Part shown: positions 1 to 5,394 of the stretch, piece by piece | Position numbering within the stretch: position 1 is the first letter of the stretch | Layout of the letters: each line of letters opens with the position of its first letter | Assembly (NCBI GenBank): GCA_036510515.1 | Contig: DATCDS010000101.1 | Span: 1-6,298 of the forward strand | DNA length: 6,298 bases | Direction of reading: 5' to 3' | Source: JALYSX01 sp036510515 | Lineage (GTDB): Bacteria > Vulcanimicrobiota > Vulcanimicrobiia > Vulcanimicrobiales > Vulcanimicrobiaceae | The notes under the pieces: generated by a model | Databases searched by the model: none | Seen by the model: only the letters and a program-made list of their open reading frames with translations | What the model was told of the DNA's origin: nothing | Made by a program: the position numbers and the translations under genes

Positions 1-231
1 GTCAACCTGATTCGCCCGGAACGCTTTGCCGGCCGAGATACGCCCGTGCTCGCGATGGTGCGCTACCGCTCGACGCCGTCGCCGGCGACGGCGACGGTGC
101 GCGACGACGGCGCGCTGGCGCTGCGCTTCGATCAAGCCCAACGCGCCGTCACGCCCGGCCAGCTCGTCGCCCTCTTCGACCGATCCGGCGACGAAGTACT
201 CGGCGCCGCCACCATCCGAGAAGCCCGCTAA
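1..231 (+). CDS. mnmA: tRNA-specific 2-thiouridylase MnmA, C-terminal fragment
   Basis: The gene enters from the left edge; 76 residues and a TAA stop are visible. MnmA is a cytoplasmic enzyme that thiolates U34 in the wobble position of Lys, Glu and Gln tRNAs, using ATP and a persulfide sulfur donor. Only the C-terminal beta-barrel domain is present. The recognisable pieces are an M-V-R-Y-R-S strand near residue 19, a run reading L-R-F-D-x-x-Q-R-A-V-T-P-G-Q around residues 41-54, and the closing segment D-E-V-L-G-A-A-T-I-R. The R-A-V-T-P-G-Q segment is the family hallmark of this domain. The N-terminal PP-loop ATPase and catalytic cysteines lie outside the window, so activity cannot be judged. 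GC is very high here (49/60 at 61-120), as expected for the native chromosome. The next + strand gene begins about 25 bases downstream but has very different composition. Confidence 0.85.
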   Translation, partial: VNLIRPERFAGRDTPVLAMVRYRSTPSPATATVRDDGALALRFDQAQRAVTPGQLVALFDRSGDEVLGAATIREAR

Positions 232-256
232 TGCTCCTGCCGCAACCGCGCCAATC

Positions 257-1354
257 ATGCCGGACCATCGACGGGTGATAGTCAATCCGCCCGATTTCGA
301 CAGTGTTGAAGCACTTGTTCGTGCTTATCTTACAGAATTCGATGAAGCATTAACGCGGTTGTCGCTCGGATTTGAGGGCAGAACGCACGACTTGCCCTCG
401 TGGGCGTTGACACCCCGCAAGATAACCATCGGATATGTCCCCAGCGAGAACATCTATACGATTCGCGCCGCTGCTGACGCAGAGGCGCCAGCGGATCATT
501 ACCGTCGTCTACTAGTCAATTCACAGGCAGAACTCCAAGAGGCCGTCTCGCCGATACAAATGGGCTTTGACTTCCCCCTTGGCGGCGGGTACTGGATGGG
601 TGATGCGCGCATGACGCCGCAAGGCGATCCCACCGTGCCATCGATCGAATGCTTGCCGGGGCTTCTCGGCGTAATACGAAATGACGGGGCGATGGCAAAG
701 ATGCTCACAGAACACGAGGCTCAAACGAGCGCCTTGCGCCACTGGGAAGCGGCGTGCTTCGGGCTAGACAAGTCGCAGCGTACGGTTTATGACGAACTCG
801 CCTCAGTCTTCGCACGTTTTGCTGCCATTATCAAGCGAAAAGCATTTCTTGAACGTCGCATCCACAGGTTCATTAATGAACACAGAGATATTATGTTGCC
901 ATTTTCGAAGAGCGTATATTACGAGCATCCATTGCGGCGTCTAGATGGTACCGAATATTATGCGGACTTCATCCTTGAGCGAGAATTCGGACAGCCCGCC
1001 TGGCTGATTGAGCTGGAGAGCCCCTCAAGCGCCCTGTTCAAAAAGAACGGGGAGCTTACCGCAAACGCCAATCACGCTAGGGCTCAGATTAAGGACTGGA
1101 TCGTCGCGATCGAGGAAAACGCGGCAAACTCCGCAGATGCTATGTCTTTTCTTAAGGGCCCTAAGACGCGACTCGTCGTTTCCGGGTGTGGCCTTGACCA
1201 TGAGATTGAGATGCGCGACAGCGCATTTGCAGACACGGTCACTTGGACCTATGATCTCCTGCTTCGCGAGGCCAAGGAACGCGCCCATGCCCAAATGGTA
1301 GAGTTCCGGAAGCGCATTGGCCTGAGCGATGGCGACGTTCCTAAATTTCAATAG
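257..1354 (+). CDS. Shedu-like anti-phage protein (SduA / DUF4263 nuclease domain)
   Basis: A 365-residue protein of two parts. Residues 1 to about 190 are not recognised by me. Residues ~199-345 resemble the DUF4263/SduA domain, a PD-(D/E)xK-type nuclease fold: E199-x-x-I-H-x-F-I, Y-Y-A-D237-F-I-L, then W-L-I-E252-L-E254-S-P-S-S-A-L-F-K-K-N-G-E-L and N-H-A-x-A-Q277-I-K-D-W. These give the D / E-x-(K or E) / Q order of the fold. Shedu is known as a one-gene anti-phage defence whose SduA protein is a DNA nuclease. That this copy defends against phage is inference. Oddly, the usual catalytic lysine position is glutamate (ELE). The start is uncertain: ATG 257 is the first in-frame ATG not forced into the mnmA frame, GTG 275 is an alternative, and neither has a clear ribosome site. 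The frame stays open upstream to 26, but that part is Arg-rich read-through of mnmA. GC is low (40-42% in several 60-base blocks) next to high-GC neighbours, which suggests transfer. Confidence 0.78.
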   Translation: MPDHRRVIVNPPDFDSVEALVRAYLTEFDEALTRLSLGFEGRTHDLPSWALTPRKITIGYVPSENIYTIRAAADAEAPADHYRRLLVNSQAELQEAVSPIQMGFDFPLGGGYWMGDARMTPQGDPTVPSIECLPGLLGVIRNDGAMAKMLTEHEAQTSALRHWEAACFGLDKSQRTVYDELASVFARFAAIIKRKAFLERRIHRFINEHRDIMLPFSKSVYYEHPLRRLDGTEYYADFILEREFGQPAWLIELESPSSALFKKNGELTANANHARAQIKDWIVAIEENAANSADAMSFLKGPKTRLVVSGCGLDHEIEMRDSAFADTVTWTYDLLLREAKERAHAQMVEFRKRIGLSDGDVPKFQ

Positions 1355-1485
1355 GCTCACGCCCGCGTTGTGTAACGTGGGGCACGCACTCGCTTTGTCT
1401 GCGATCCAGACGGCTTCGATGGAAATGTGCACCGCTTGAGAGGACTGTGCAATCGTCCCAAGCGCGAACTTTCACTAGGCCGCCC

Positions 1486-1592
1486 TGTCATATCAGCGTA
1501 GCGCCGCAGGGCGCGGAGTCGAGCCACGCGACGCAGCGTTGGTCAGCGCGTAGCTCGACTCTGGCGCCTTCGCGCCTACGCTCGCCATGACA
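1486..1592. repeat. Large imperfect palindrome (REP/MITE-like) between convergent genes
   Basis: The left arm (1486-1530) and the reverse complement of the right arm (1547-1592) align nearly end to end, around a 16-base loop at 1531-1546. Shared blocks, read inwards, are TGTCAT, AGCGTAG, a short GC hairpin, GAGTCGAG and ACGCG. Each arm also holds its own small stem-loop: GCGCC-GCAG-GGCGC at 1501-1514 and GGCGC-CTTC-GCGCC at 1563-1576. The element fills the space between the convergent Shedu-like gene and mqnC, so it could also stop transcription from both sides; no clear T-run follows it. No open reading frame for a transposase is inside. A related single unit occurs at 5334-5376. A mobile, REP-like origin is inferred. 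Confidence 0.75.
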
Positions 1593-1630
1593 CGCTCGCC
1601 GTGACACTCGGGCGGCGCTCACCGTGACAC
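1580..1630. repeat. Three copies of a 14-base direct repeat
   Basis: The unit GCTCRCCRTGACAC occurs at 1580-1593, immediately again at 1594-1607, and again at 1617-1630 after a 9-base spacer. The first copy is the outer end of the palindrome at 1486-1592. A fourth copy is found at 5363-5376, at the end of the related repeat. The outer end of the repeat unit has therefore been reiterated next to the palindrome. It is followed at 1631-1646 by an 8-base tandem, CGGGGCAC then CGGGGCAT. The function is unknown. Confidence 0.8.
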
Positions 1631-1652
1631 CGGGGCACCGGGGCATGGCTTT

Positions 1653-2738
1653 TTAGGCGGTTGCCAGGGCGACGTCGTGGCGGAGGTTCCAATAGGTGTC
1701 GCGGATGACGGGTTTGAAGCCGGCGCCGATCACGAGGTTTTCCAGATCGCGGCGAGTCGCTTCGTTGGTGCTGCCCGCGTCGTGCACGACTTGCTCTTCG
1801 AGAATCGTCCCGCCCATGTCGTCGCAGCCGTAGAACAGGGCCATTTGCCCCATCTTCAGCCCCGGCGTCAGCCACGAGGCTTGCAGATGCGGAAAGTTAT
1901 CCATGTAGAGCCGCGAGACGGCCAGCACGCGCAGATACTCTAACCCGGTGGCTTCCTTGCCGCGCAACGGCGTCTTATACGGAACGTAGTACCACGGGAT
2001 GAAGGCCGTGAAGCCGCCGGTCTCGTCTTGCAGTTCGCGCAGGACGTGCATGTGCTCGATGCGCTCTTGGTCGGTTTCGATCGAGCCGAACATCATCGTT
2101 GCGGTCGTCGGCATACCAAGCAACTGCGCCTCCCGCATCACGCCCAGCCATTTGTCGGGCGTCACCTTGCGCGCCGAGATCCGCTTACGAACGCGTTCGA
2201 CCAATATCTCCGCGCCGGCGCCGGGCAGGGACTTCATGCCGGCGGCCTTCAGGCGCACGAGGATATCGCGAACGGGCAGTTTCTCGACGGTCGATAGGCC
2301 AATCACTTCGGAGACCGAGAGCGAGTGGATGTCGACGTCGGGATATTCGCGTCTCACTCGATCGAACAGCGCTTCGAACCAGTCCAAGCCCAGTTCGGGA
2401 TTGACGCCGCCTTGAATCATGATCTGCGTCGCGCCCTGGTCGGCGGCGAACTTGACCCGTTCGAGCACCGAATCGTGCGACATCGTGTAACCTTCTTTGT
2501 GCTTCTCGGGCCGGAAGAAGGCGCAGAACGTGCAGTGAACGTTGCAGACGTTGGTATAGTTGATCGTCGTGTCGATCACGTAGGTGACGACGTTGGAGGG
2601 ATGCAAGGACATCCGGCGTGCGTGTGCGGCCATGCCCAGCTCGTGTAGATCGGCTTCGTTATAGACGCGGACGCCCTCTTCGAACGAGAGCCGGCCGCCG
2701 CCGGCGGCCTTGTCGAGCAAACTAGCGACTGACGACAC
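1653..2738 (-). CDS. mqnC: Cyclic dehypoxanthine futalosine synthase MqnC (radical SAM)
   Basis: A 361-residue cytoplasmic radical SAM enzyme of the futalosine route to menaquinone. It closes the ring of dehypoxanthine futalosine to give the cyclic form that MqnD later splits. The iron-sulfur motif C65-x3-C69-x2-C72 lies in T-N-V-C-N-V-H-C-T-F-C-A-F-F-R. Q-G-G-V-N-P (109-114), L-P-G-A-G-A-E-I (171-178) and F-I-P-W-Y-Y-V-P (246-253) are typical of MqnC and separate it from MqnE, which has V-G-G-H-D-P and G-G-G-A-E-I-F. The length is normal for the family. The start is GTG 2738, chosen because a GGAGG ribosome site sits six bases upstream and the N-terminus then fits; it overlaps the end of mqnA by 17 bases. 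It is the last gene of the mqnE-mqnA-mqnC cluster and converges on the Shedu-like gene across the palindrome region. All motifs look intact. Confidence 0.93.
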   Translation of the reverse strand: MSSVASLLDKAAGGGRLSFEEGVRVYNEADLHELGMAAHARRMSLHPSNVVTYVIDTTINYTNVCNVHCTFCAFFRPEKHKEGYTMSHDSVLERVKFAADQGATQIMIQGGVNPELGLDWFEALFDRVRREYPDVDIHSLSVSEVIGLSTVEKLPVRDILVRLKAAGMKSLPGAGAEILVERVRKRISARKVTPDKWLGVMREAQLLGMPTTATMMFGSIETDQERIEHMHVLRELQDETGGFTAFIPWYYVPYKTPLRGKEATGLEYLRVLAVSRLYMDNFPHLQASWLTPGLKMGQMALFYGCDDMGGTILEEQVVHDAGSTNEATRRDLENLVIGAGFKPVIRDTYWNLRHDVALATA

Positions 2739-3561
2739 CGATAACCTCCGGGAGAACGGGCGGCGGCGCGTCTAACGCGCCGATCGCGACCAGCTCCCGG
2801 CAGTATGCCGAGAGGCCGCTTTGGGCTGCGGAATGGAACGTGAAGTTCAACTTCGCGTAATAGTTTTCGTAGAACCCTTCGGGGCGCGCGACGGTGCGTT
2901 GCGCGGCCGCGACAACCTGTCCCATGTTGCCGCGCGACCACGTGTACGCATCGGTCAACGCGTGCATGCAGGCACGGACGCCCTCCGGGTCGCGCGCGTA
3001 GGCATCGCGGGTCGCGCACCAGACCGCAAAAACCGTCTGCTCGCCCGTCCATTCGTGCCAGAGCGTTCCCAAGTCGTAGACGTTCTCGCGCGGAAACTCC
3101 ATCAGCGCATCGATCGCTCGATCGCCGATCAAGAGGGCGGGTTGCCCCAAGCGCGCGCGAGCGATCGGCGCGCCATCCTCGATGTAGTGCGGGGCGATGC
3201 CATAACGTCGTTCCATCAGAACGCGTAAGAGATTACGGCCGCTGGCCGATTCGGTCGTCACCGCGATCTGAGCGCCGTCCAGCAACGCCGGCGGCGTTTG
3301 CGAGACCAGCACGACCGAGATCACCTCGTCGCGCGCGCCGATGCACAGATCGGGCAACAGCACGAGCCGGTCGGCATTGCGCGCGTAAGCAAACGCGCTG
3401 ACCGGGCTGAGGTCCAGGTCACCGTCGATCAGCATCCGGTTCAATCGGGCCGGAACGTCGGCGTACAAGGTCCCCGGATACGCGATCGCCTCCGCATCGA
3501 AGGCCGCGTAGATCGGCAAATCGTTCGTGTACTCGATCCGCCCGCAGCGCAATGCCGTCAC
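2722..3561 (-). CDS. mqnA: Chorismate dehydratase MqnA
   Basis: A 279-residue protein with the periplasmic-binding-protein-like fold of MqnA. The family's enzyme removes water from chorismate to give 3-enolpyruvyl-benzoate, the entry step of futalosine-dependent menaquinone synthesis. Visible family blocks: G-R-I-E-Y-T-N-D-L-P-I-Y at 7-18; G-D-L-D-L-S-P-V-S-A-F at 47-57; C-I-G-A at 73-76 followed by I-S-V-V-L-V-S; T-E-S-A-S-G-R-N-L-L-R at 103-113; A-L-L-I-G-D at 142-147; Y-D-L-G-T-L-W-H-E-W-T-G at 162-173, then V-F-A-V-W. The start is GTG 3561, whose bases GTGA overlap the TGA stop of mqnE, a standard coupling junction; no separate Shine-Dalgarno is visible. The frame is open upstream to 3786, but that stretch is Arg-rich and merely shadows mqnE. 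It overlaps mqnC by 17 bases. MqnA and MqnD belong to related families, but the motifs and the position between mqnE and mqnC favour MqnA. Confidence 0.88.
   Translation of the reverse strand: MTALRCGRIEYTNDLPIYAAFDAEAIAYPGTLYADVPARLNRMLIDGDLDLSPVSAFAYARNADRLVLLPDLCIGARDEVISVVLVSQTPPALLDGAQIAVTTESASGRNLLRVLMERRYGIAPHYIEDGAPIARARLGQPALLIGDRAIDALMEFPRENVYDLGTLWHEWTGEQTVFAVWCATRDAYARDPEGVRACMHALTDAYTWSRGNMGQVVAAAQRTVARPEGFYENYYAKLNFTFHSAAQSGLSAYCRELVAIGALDAPPPVLPEVIGVVSR
2745..2749 (-). promoter_or_regulatory. Ribosome binding site of mqnC
   Basis: GGAGG on the - strand, six bases before the GTG start of mqnC and located inside the 3' end of mqnA. It decides the non-ATG start and suggests that mqnC is translated by re-initiation as ribosomes finish mqnA. 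Confidence 0.8.
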
Positions 3562-4706
3562 GCGAGTACTGCCGGTGCGTCGGGAGCCCAATCCCAGGGA
3601 AACTCGTCGTAGGTCGAGTTGCGCCGAACGGGCTCGTATCCGGCACCTTCGATCAAGCGGCGAAATTCGCGATCGTCGACGTACTGTCCCGAGCGCGTGC
3701 CGGCCGAATGATAGATCATCTCGTCGTCGGTCGAGCCGTGCGTGCCGTCCATATCGTCTGCACCGAACTGCAGGGCGACCTGACAAACCTTTAGACCTTG
3801 AATCATCCAGTAGGCCTTGATGTGATCGAAGTTGTCGAGCATCAAGCGCGCGACGGCGAAGACGCGCAGATCTTCCAAGCCGGTCGTCCAGCCGCAGTCG
3901 TTGAGCTCGTTACCGTCGGGATGGAACGCCAGCGGAATGAAGGCGTTAAAGCCCGGGGAACGGCGTTGCGACTCGCGCAAGCGCAGCAGGTGATCGACGC
4001 GATCTTCGAGCGATTCGATTTGTCCGTAGAGCATGGTGGCGTTCGAGGCCACGCCCTGGCGGTGAAGCTCTTCGTGAATCGCCAACCAATTGTCGCTGTT
4101 GACTTTGTTGGGACAGATCTTCTTGCGGGTGTCTTCGGCAAAGATTTCGGCGCCGCCGCCGTTGACGTTGTCCAATCCGGCACCTTTGAGCTCGCGCACG
4201 ATCGCTTCGAATGACAGGCGGTGACGCTTGGCCATATATTCGATCTCGGCCGCCGTGAACAGGGAGAGCTGGACGTGCGGCAAGGTCTCTTTGAAGCGCC
4301 GCATCAGCGGCAGCCAGTAGTCCAGCGAGAGCTGGCGCGGATCGTGCCCGCCGACGATATGGATTTGGTTGAAGTTCGTGCCCGTCTCCAGAGCCTTTTC
4401 AAAGACGACGTCTGCCGGCATGCGCACCATGCGTTCTTTTTCTTTGAACTCGTCGACGGCGAACGAACAAAATTTGCAGCCGGCGTAGCAAACGTTGGTC
4501 GAGTTGATATAGCGATTGAGGACGTAGAAGACTTTCTTGCCGCTCTTGCGCTCTTTGACCTTACGCGCGATCCGTCCCAGATTGTGAATGTCGAACGTGC
4601 GGAACATCGCCAGGCCGTCTTCCATGCCTAACGGGATGCCCTCGTCGACCTTGTTTTCAATCGCGCGTAAGGCTGGATCGATCGCGTATGCCACGTGTGC
4701 TTCCAT
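3558..4706 (-). CDS. mqnE: Aminofutalosine synthase MqnE (radical SAM)
   Basis: A 382-residue radical SAM enzyme. The family adds the SAM-derived 5'-deoxyadenosyl radical to 3-enolpyruvyl-benzoate, the MqnA product, to make aminodeoxyfutalosine. The cluster motif C73-x3-C77-x2-C80 lies in N-R-Y-I-N-S-T-N-V-C-Y-A-G-C-K-F-C-S-F. V-G-G-H-D-P (118-123), N-G-G-G-A-E-I-F (182-189) and F-I-P-L-A-F-H-P (256-263) mark it as MqnE rather than MqnC. The length is normal. ATG 4706 is chosen as start: the sequence from there (M-E-A-H-V-A-Y-A-I-D-P-A-L) fits the family, while the frame further upstream to 4940 is basic low-complexity read-through of the PAP2 gene. No Shine-Dalgarno precedes this ATG; a possible promoter at 4716-4744 would give an almost leaderless message. 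It lies 44 bases downstream of the PAP2 gene, and its stop overlaps the mqnA start. It shares its fold with mqnC but is clearly diverged, so this is not a recent duplication. Confidence 0.93.
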   Translation of the reverse strand: MEAHVAYAIDPALRAIENKVDEGIPLGMEDGLAMFRTFDIHNLGRIARKVKERKSGKKVFYVLNRYINSTNVCYAGCKFCSFAVDEFKEKERMVRMPADVVFEKALETGTNFNQIHIVGGHDPRQLSLDYWLPLMRRFKETLPHVQLSLFTAAEIEYMAKRHRLSFEAIVRELKGAGLDNVNGGGAEIFAEDTRKKICPNKVNSDNWLAIHEELHRQGVASNATMLYGQIESLEDRVDHLLRLRESQRRSPGFNAFIPLAFHPDGNELNDCGWTTGLEDLRVFAVARLMLDNFDHIKAYWMIQGLKVCQVALQFGADDMDGTHGSTDDEMIYHSAGTRSGQYVDDREFRRLIEGAGYEPVRRNSTYDEFPWDWAPDAPAVLA

Positions 4707-4715
4707 CGTATGGTG

Positions 4716-4744
4716 ACTGTAAGCGGCCGGGGTCGGCGCGCCAA
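4716..4744 (-). promoter_or_regulatory. Possible sigma-70-type promoter of mqnE-mqnA-mqnC
   Basis: On the - strand, TTGGCG (4739-4744) and TACAGT (4716-4721) are separated by exactly 17 bases; each matches four of six consensus positions. It falls in the short gap between the PAP2 gene and mqnE. Transcription would begin within a few bases of the mqnE ATG, in line with the missing Shine-Dalgarno. The match is modest and could be chance. Confidence 0.3.
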
Positions 4745-4750
4745 GGACCT

Positions 4751-5371
4751 TTATCGACGCAGCGCCCCGGCTCCCGCGAAGACGACCGCCGCGCCCAAAA
4801 GAACGCCTCCGGCTAGGTCGGTGACGTAATGCGCGCCTAGGGCTAGTCGCGACCAGCAGATGCCCGCGACCAAAAACGCCAGCAAGACGGCGATCGGCAC
4901 GCGGGACGGCAGACGGCTGCGGGCGACCACCCAGGCCCACAAGCCATAAAATCCCGTTGCGATCGCCGCGTGCGAACTAGGATACGAGAACGAGGTCTCG
5001 TGCTTGACGACCCAATCCAACCGCCGAGGACGATCGAAGAGATGCTGGGCGAGATCGGCGAGCAGCCAGCAAAGCAACAGGCTGACCAGGCTCCAGACGA
5101 TCCTGACCCGCCACTGCGGGTAGCGCCAAGCGGCCCCCAGCAGTATCAGCCCGATCGGTCCCAGCACGTACGCGTAACACGCCCACGTCAGCCACCACGC
5201 CAGCAACGTCGAGTGGTTCACCCAGGCCGCTTCCCACGCGCGCAGCGGCGCCGGCTCCCCGAAGCGGGTGACAGACCATCCCAACGCCACAAACGCAACC
5301 GCGCACAGTACCACCGCCCAAAGGCGCGTGCCCGTGGTTCGACTTCGGCGCGAAGTGCCTACGCTCACCAT
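4751..5371 (-). CDS. PAP2-family membrane phosphatase (lipid phosphatase type)
   Basis: A 206-residue integral membrane protein with about five or six hydrophobic segments (near 18-34, 56-80, 91-107, 136-152, 158-174, 186-203). It carries the PAP2 signature: P-S-S-H at 131-134 and S174-R-x5-H181-x3-D185, which hold the family's catalytic histidines. Members remove phosphate from lipids such as undecaprenyl diphosphate or phosphatidylglycerol phosphate on the outer face of the membrane; the substrate here is unknown. The first motif (K-x6-R-P) is degenerate: Q109-H-L-F-D-R-P-R-R117, with Gln for Lys and Arg for Pro. ATG 5371 is the only ATG near the N-terminus, but it lies inside a copy of the palindromic repeat and lacks a ribosome site, so residues 1 to about 16 (M-V-S-V-G-T-S-R-R-S...) may be repeat-derived. 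GTG at codon 20 or codon 2 are alternatives; codon 20 would cut into the first membrane segment. It lies 23 bases after ftsK, probably in the same transcript. Confidence 0.85.
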   Translation of the reverse strand: MVSVGTSRRSRTTGTRLWAVVLCAVAFVALGWSVTRFGEPAPLRAWEAAWVNHSTLLAWWLTWACYAYVLGPIGLILLGAAWRYPQWRVRIVWSLVSLLLCWLLADLAQHLFDRPRRLDWVVKHETSFSYPSSHAAIATGFYGLWAWVVARSRLPSRVPIAVLLAFLVAGICWSRLALGAHYVTDLAGGVLLGAAVVFAGAGALRR

Positions 5372-5376
5372 GACAC
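5334..5376. repeat. Second copy of the palindromic-repeat unit, overlapping the PAP2 gene start
   Basis: This stretch matches the right arm of the 1486-1592 palindrome (1550-1593). The 20 bases at 5357-5376 agree with 1574-1593 at 19 positions, and the inner GTCGA block is shared. The central hairpin differs in sequence (ACTTCG-GCG-CGAAGT at 5342-5356) but is again self-complementary. On the - strand the repeat reads TGTCATGGTGAGCGTAGG, so its ATG is the apparent start codon of the PAP2 gene. The copy is a single unit, with no second arm recognised beside it. Confidence 0.7.
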
Positions 5377-5394
5377 AACCGTGCGAGCTCGCCG

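Noticed and set aside
26..256. N-terminal extension of the Shedu-like frame upstream to 26
   Set aside because: This part overlaps mnmA in another frame, is an Arg/Pro/Ala-rich low-complexity run, and has the GC level of mnmA, not of the downstream gene.
1025..1432. 135-residue open frame on the - strand across the end of the Shedu-like gene
   Set aside because: It lies mostly antisense to the Shedu-like gene, has no recognisable motif and no ribosome site that I could see; treated as a shadow.
1355..1485. Possible coding remnant downstream of the Shedu-like gene (a frame reading F-V-C-D-P-D-G-F-D-G-N-V-H-R-L)
   Set aside because: The frame is short, without a start, ends in the palindrome, and matches nothing I can identify. 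D-P-D-G alone is not enough to call a gene fragment.
1580..1630. CRISPR-like array
   Set aside because: The units are only 14 bases, two are directly adjacent and the only spacer is 9 bases; there are no cas genes.
1631..1652. Rho-independent terminator with the T-run at 1650-1654
   Set aside because: The run of five T is preceded by the tandem CGGGGCAC/CGGGGCAT, which does not fold into a convincing stem next to it.
3562..3786. Longer mqnA start at 3786
   Set aside because: The extension is an Arg-rich shadow of mqnE. The MqnA family begins close to the G-R-I-E-Y-T-N segment, and GTGA coupling with the mqnE stop explains the start.
1653..4706. mqnC and mqnE as a recent tandem duplication
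   Set aside because: They share the radical SAM fold and C-x3-C-x2-C motif, but the class-specific motifs differ throughout; this is an ancient paralogy common to the pathway.
4707..4940. Longer mqnE start at 4940
   Set aside because: The extra 78 residues run antiparallel in style to a real protein (Arg/Gly/Ser-rich), overlap the PAP2 gene in another frame, and are not part of known MqnE proteins.
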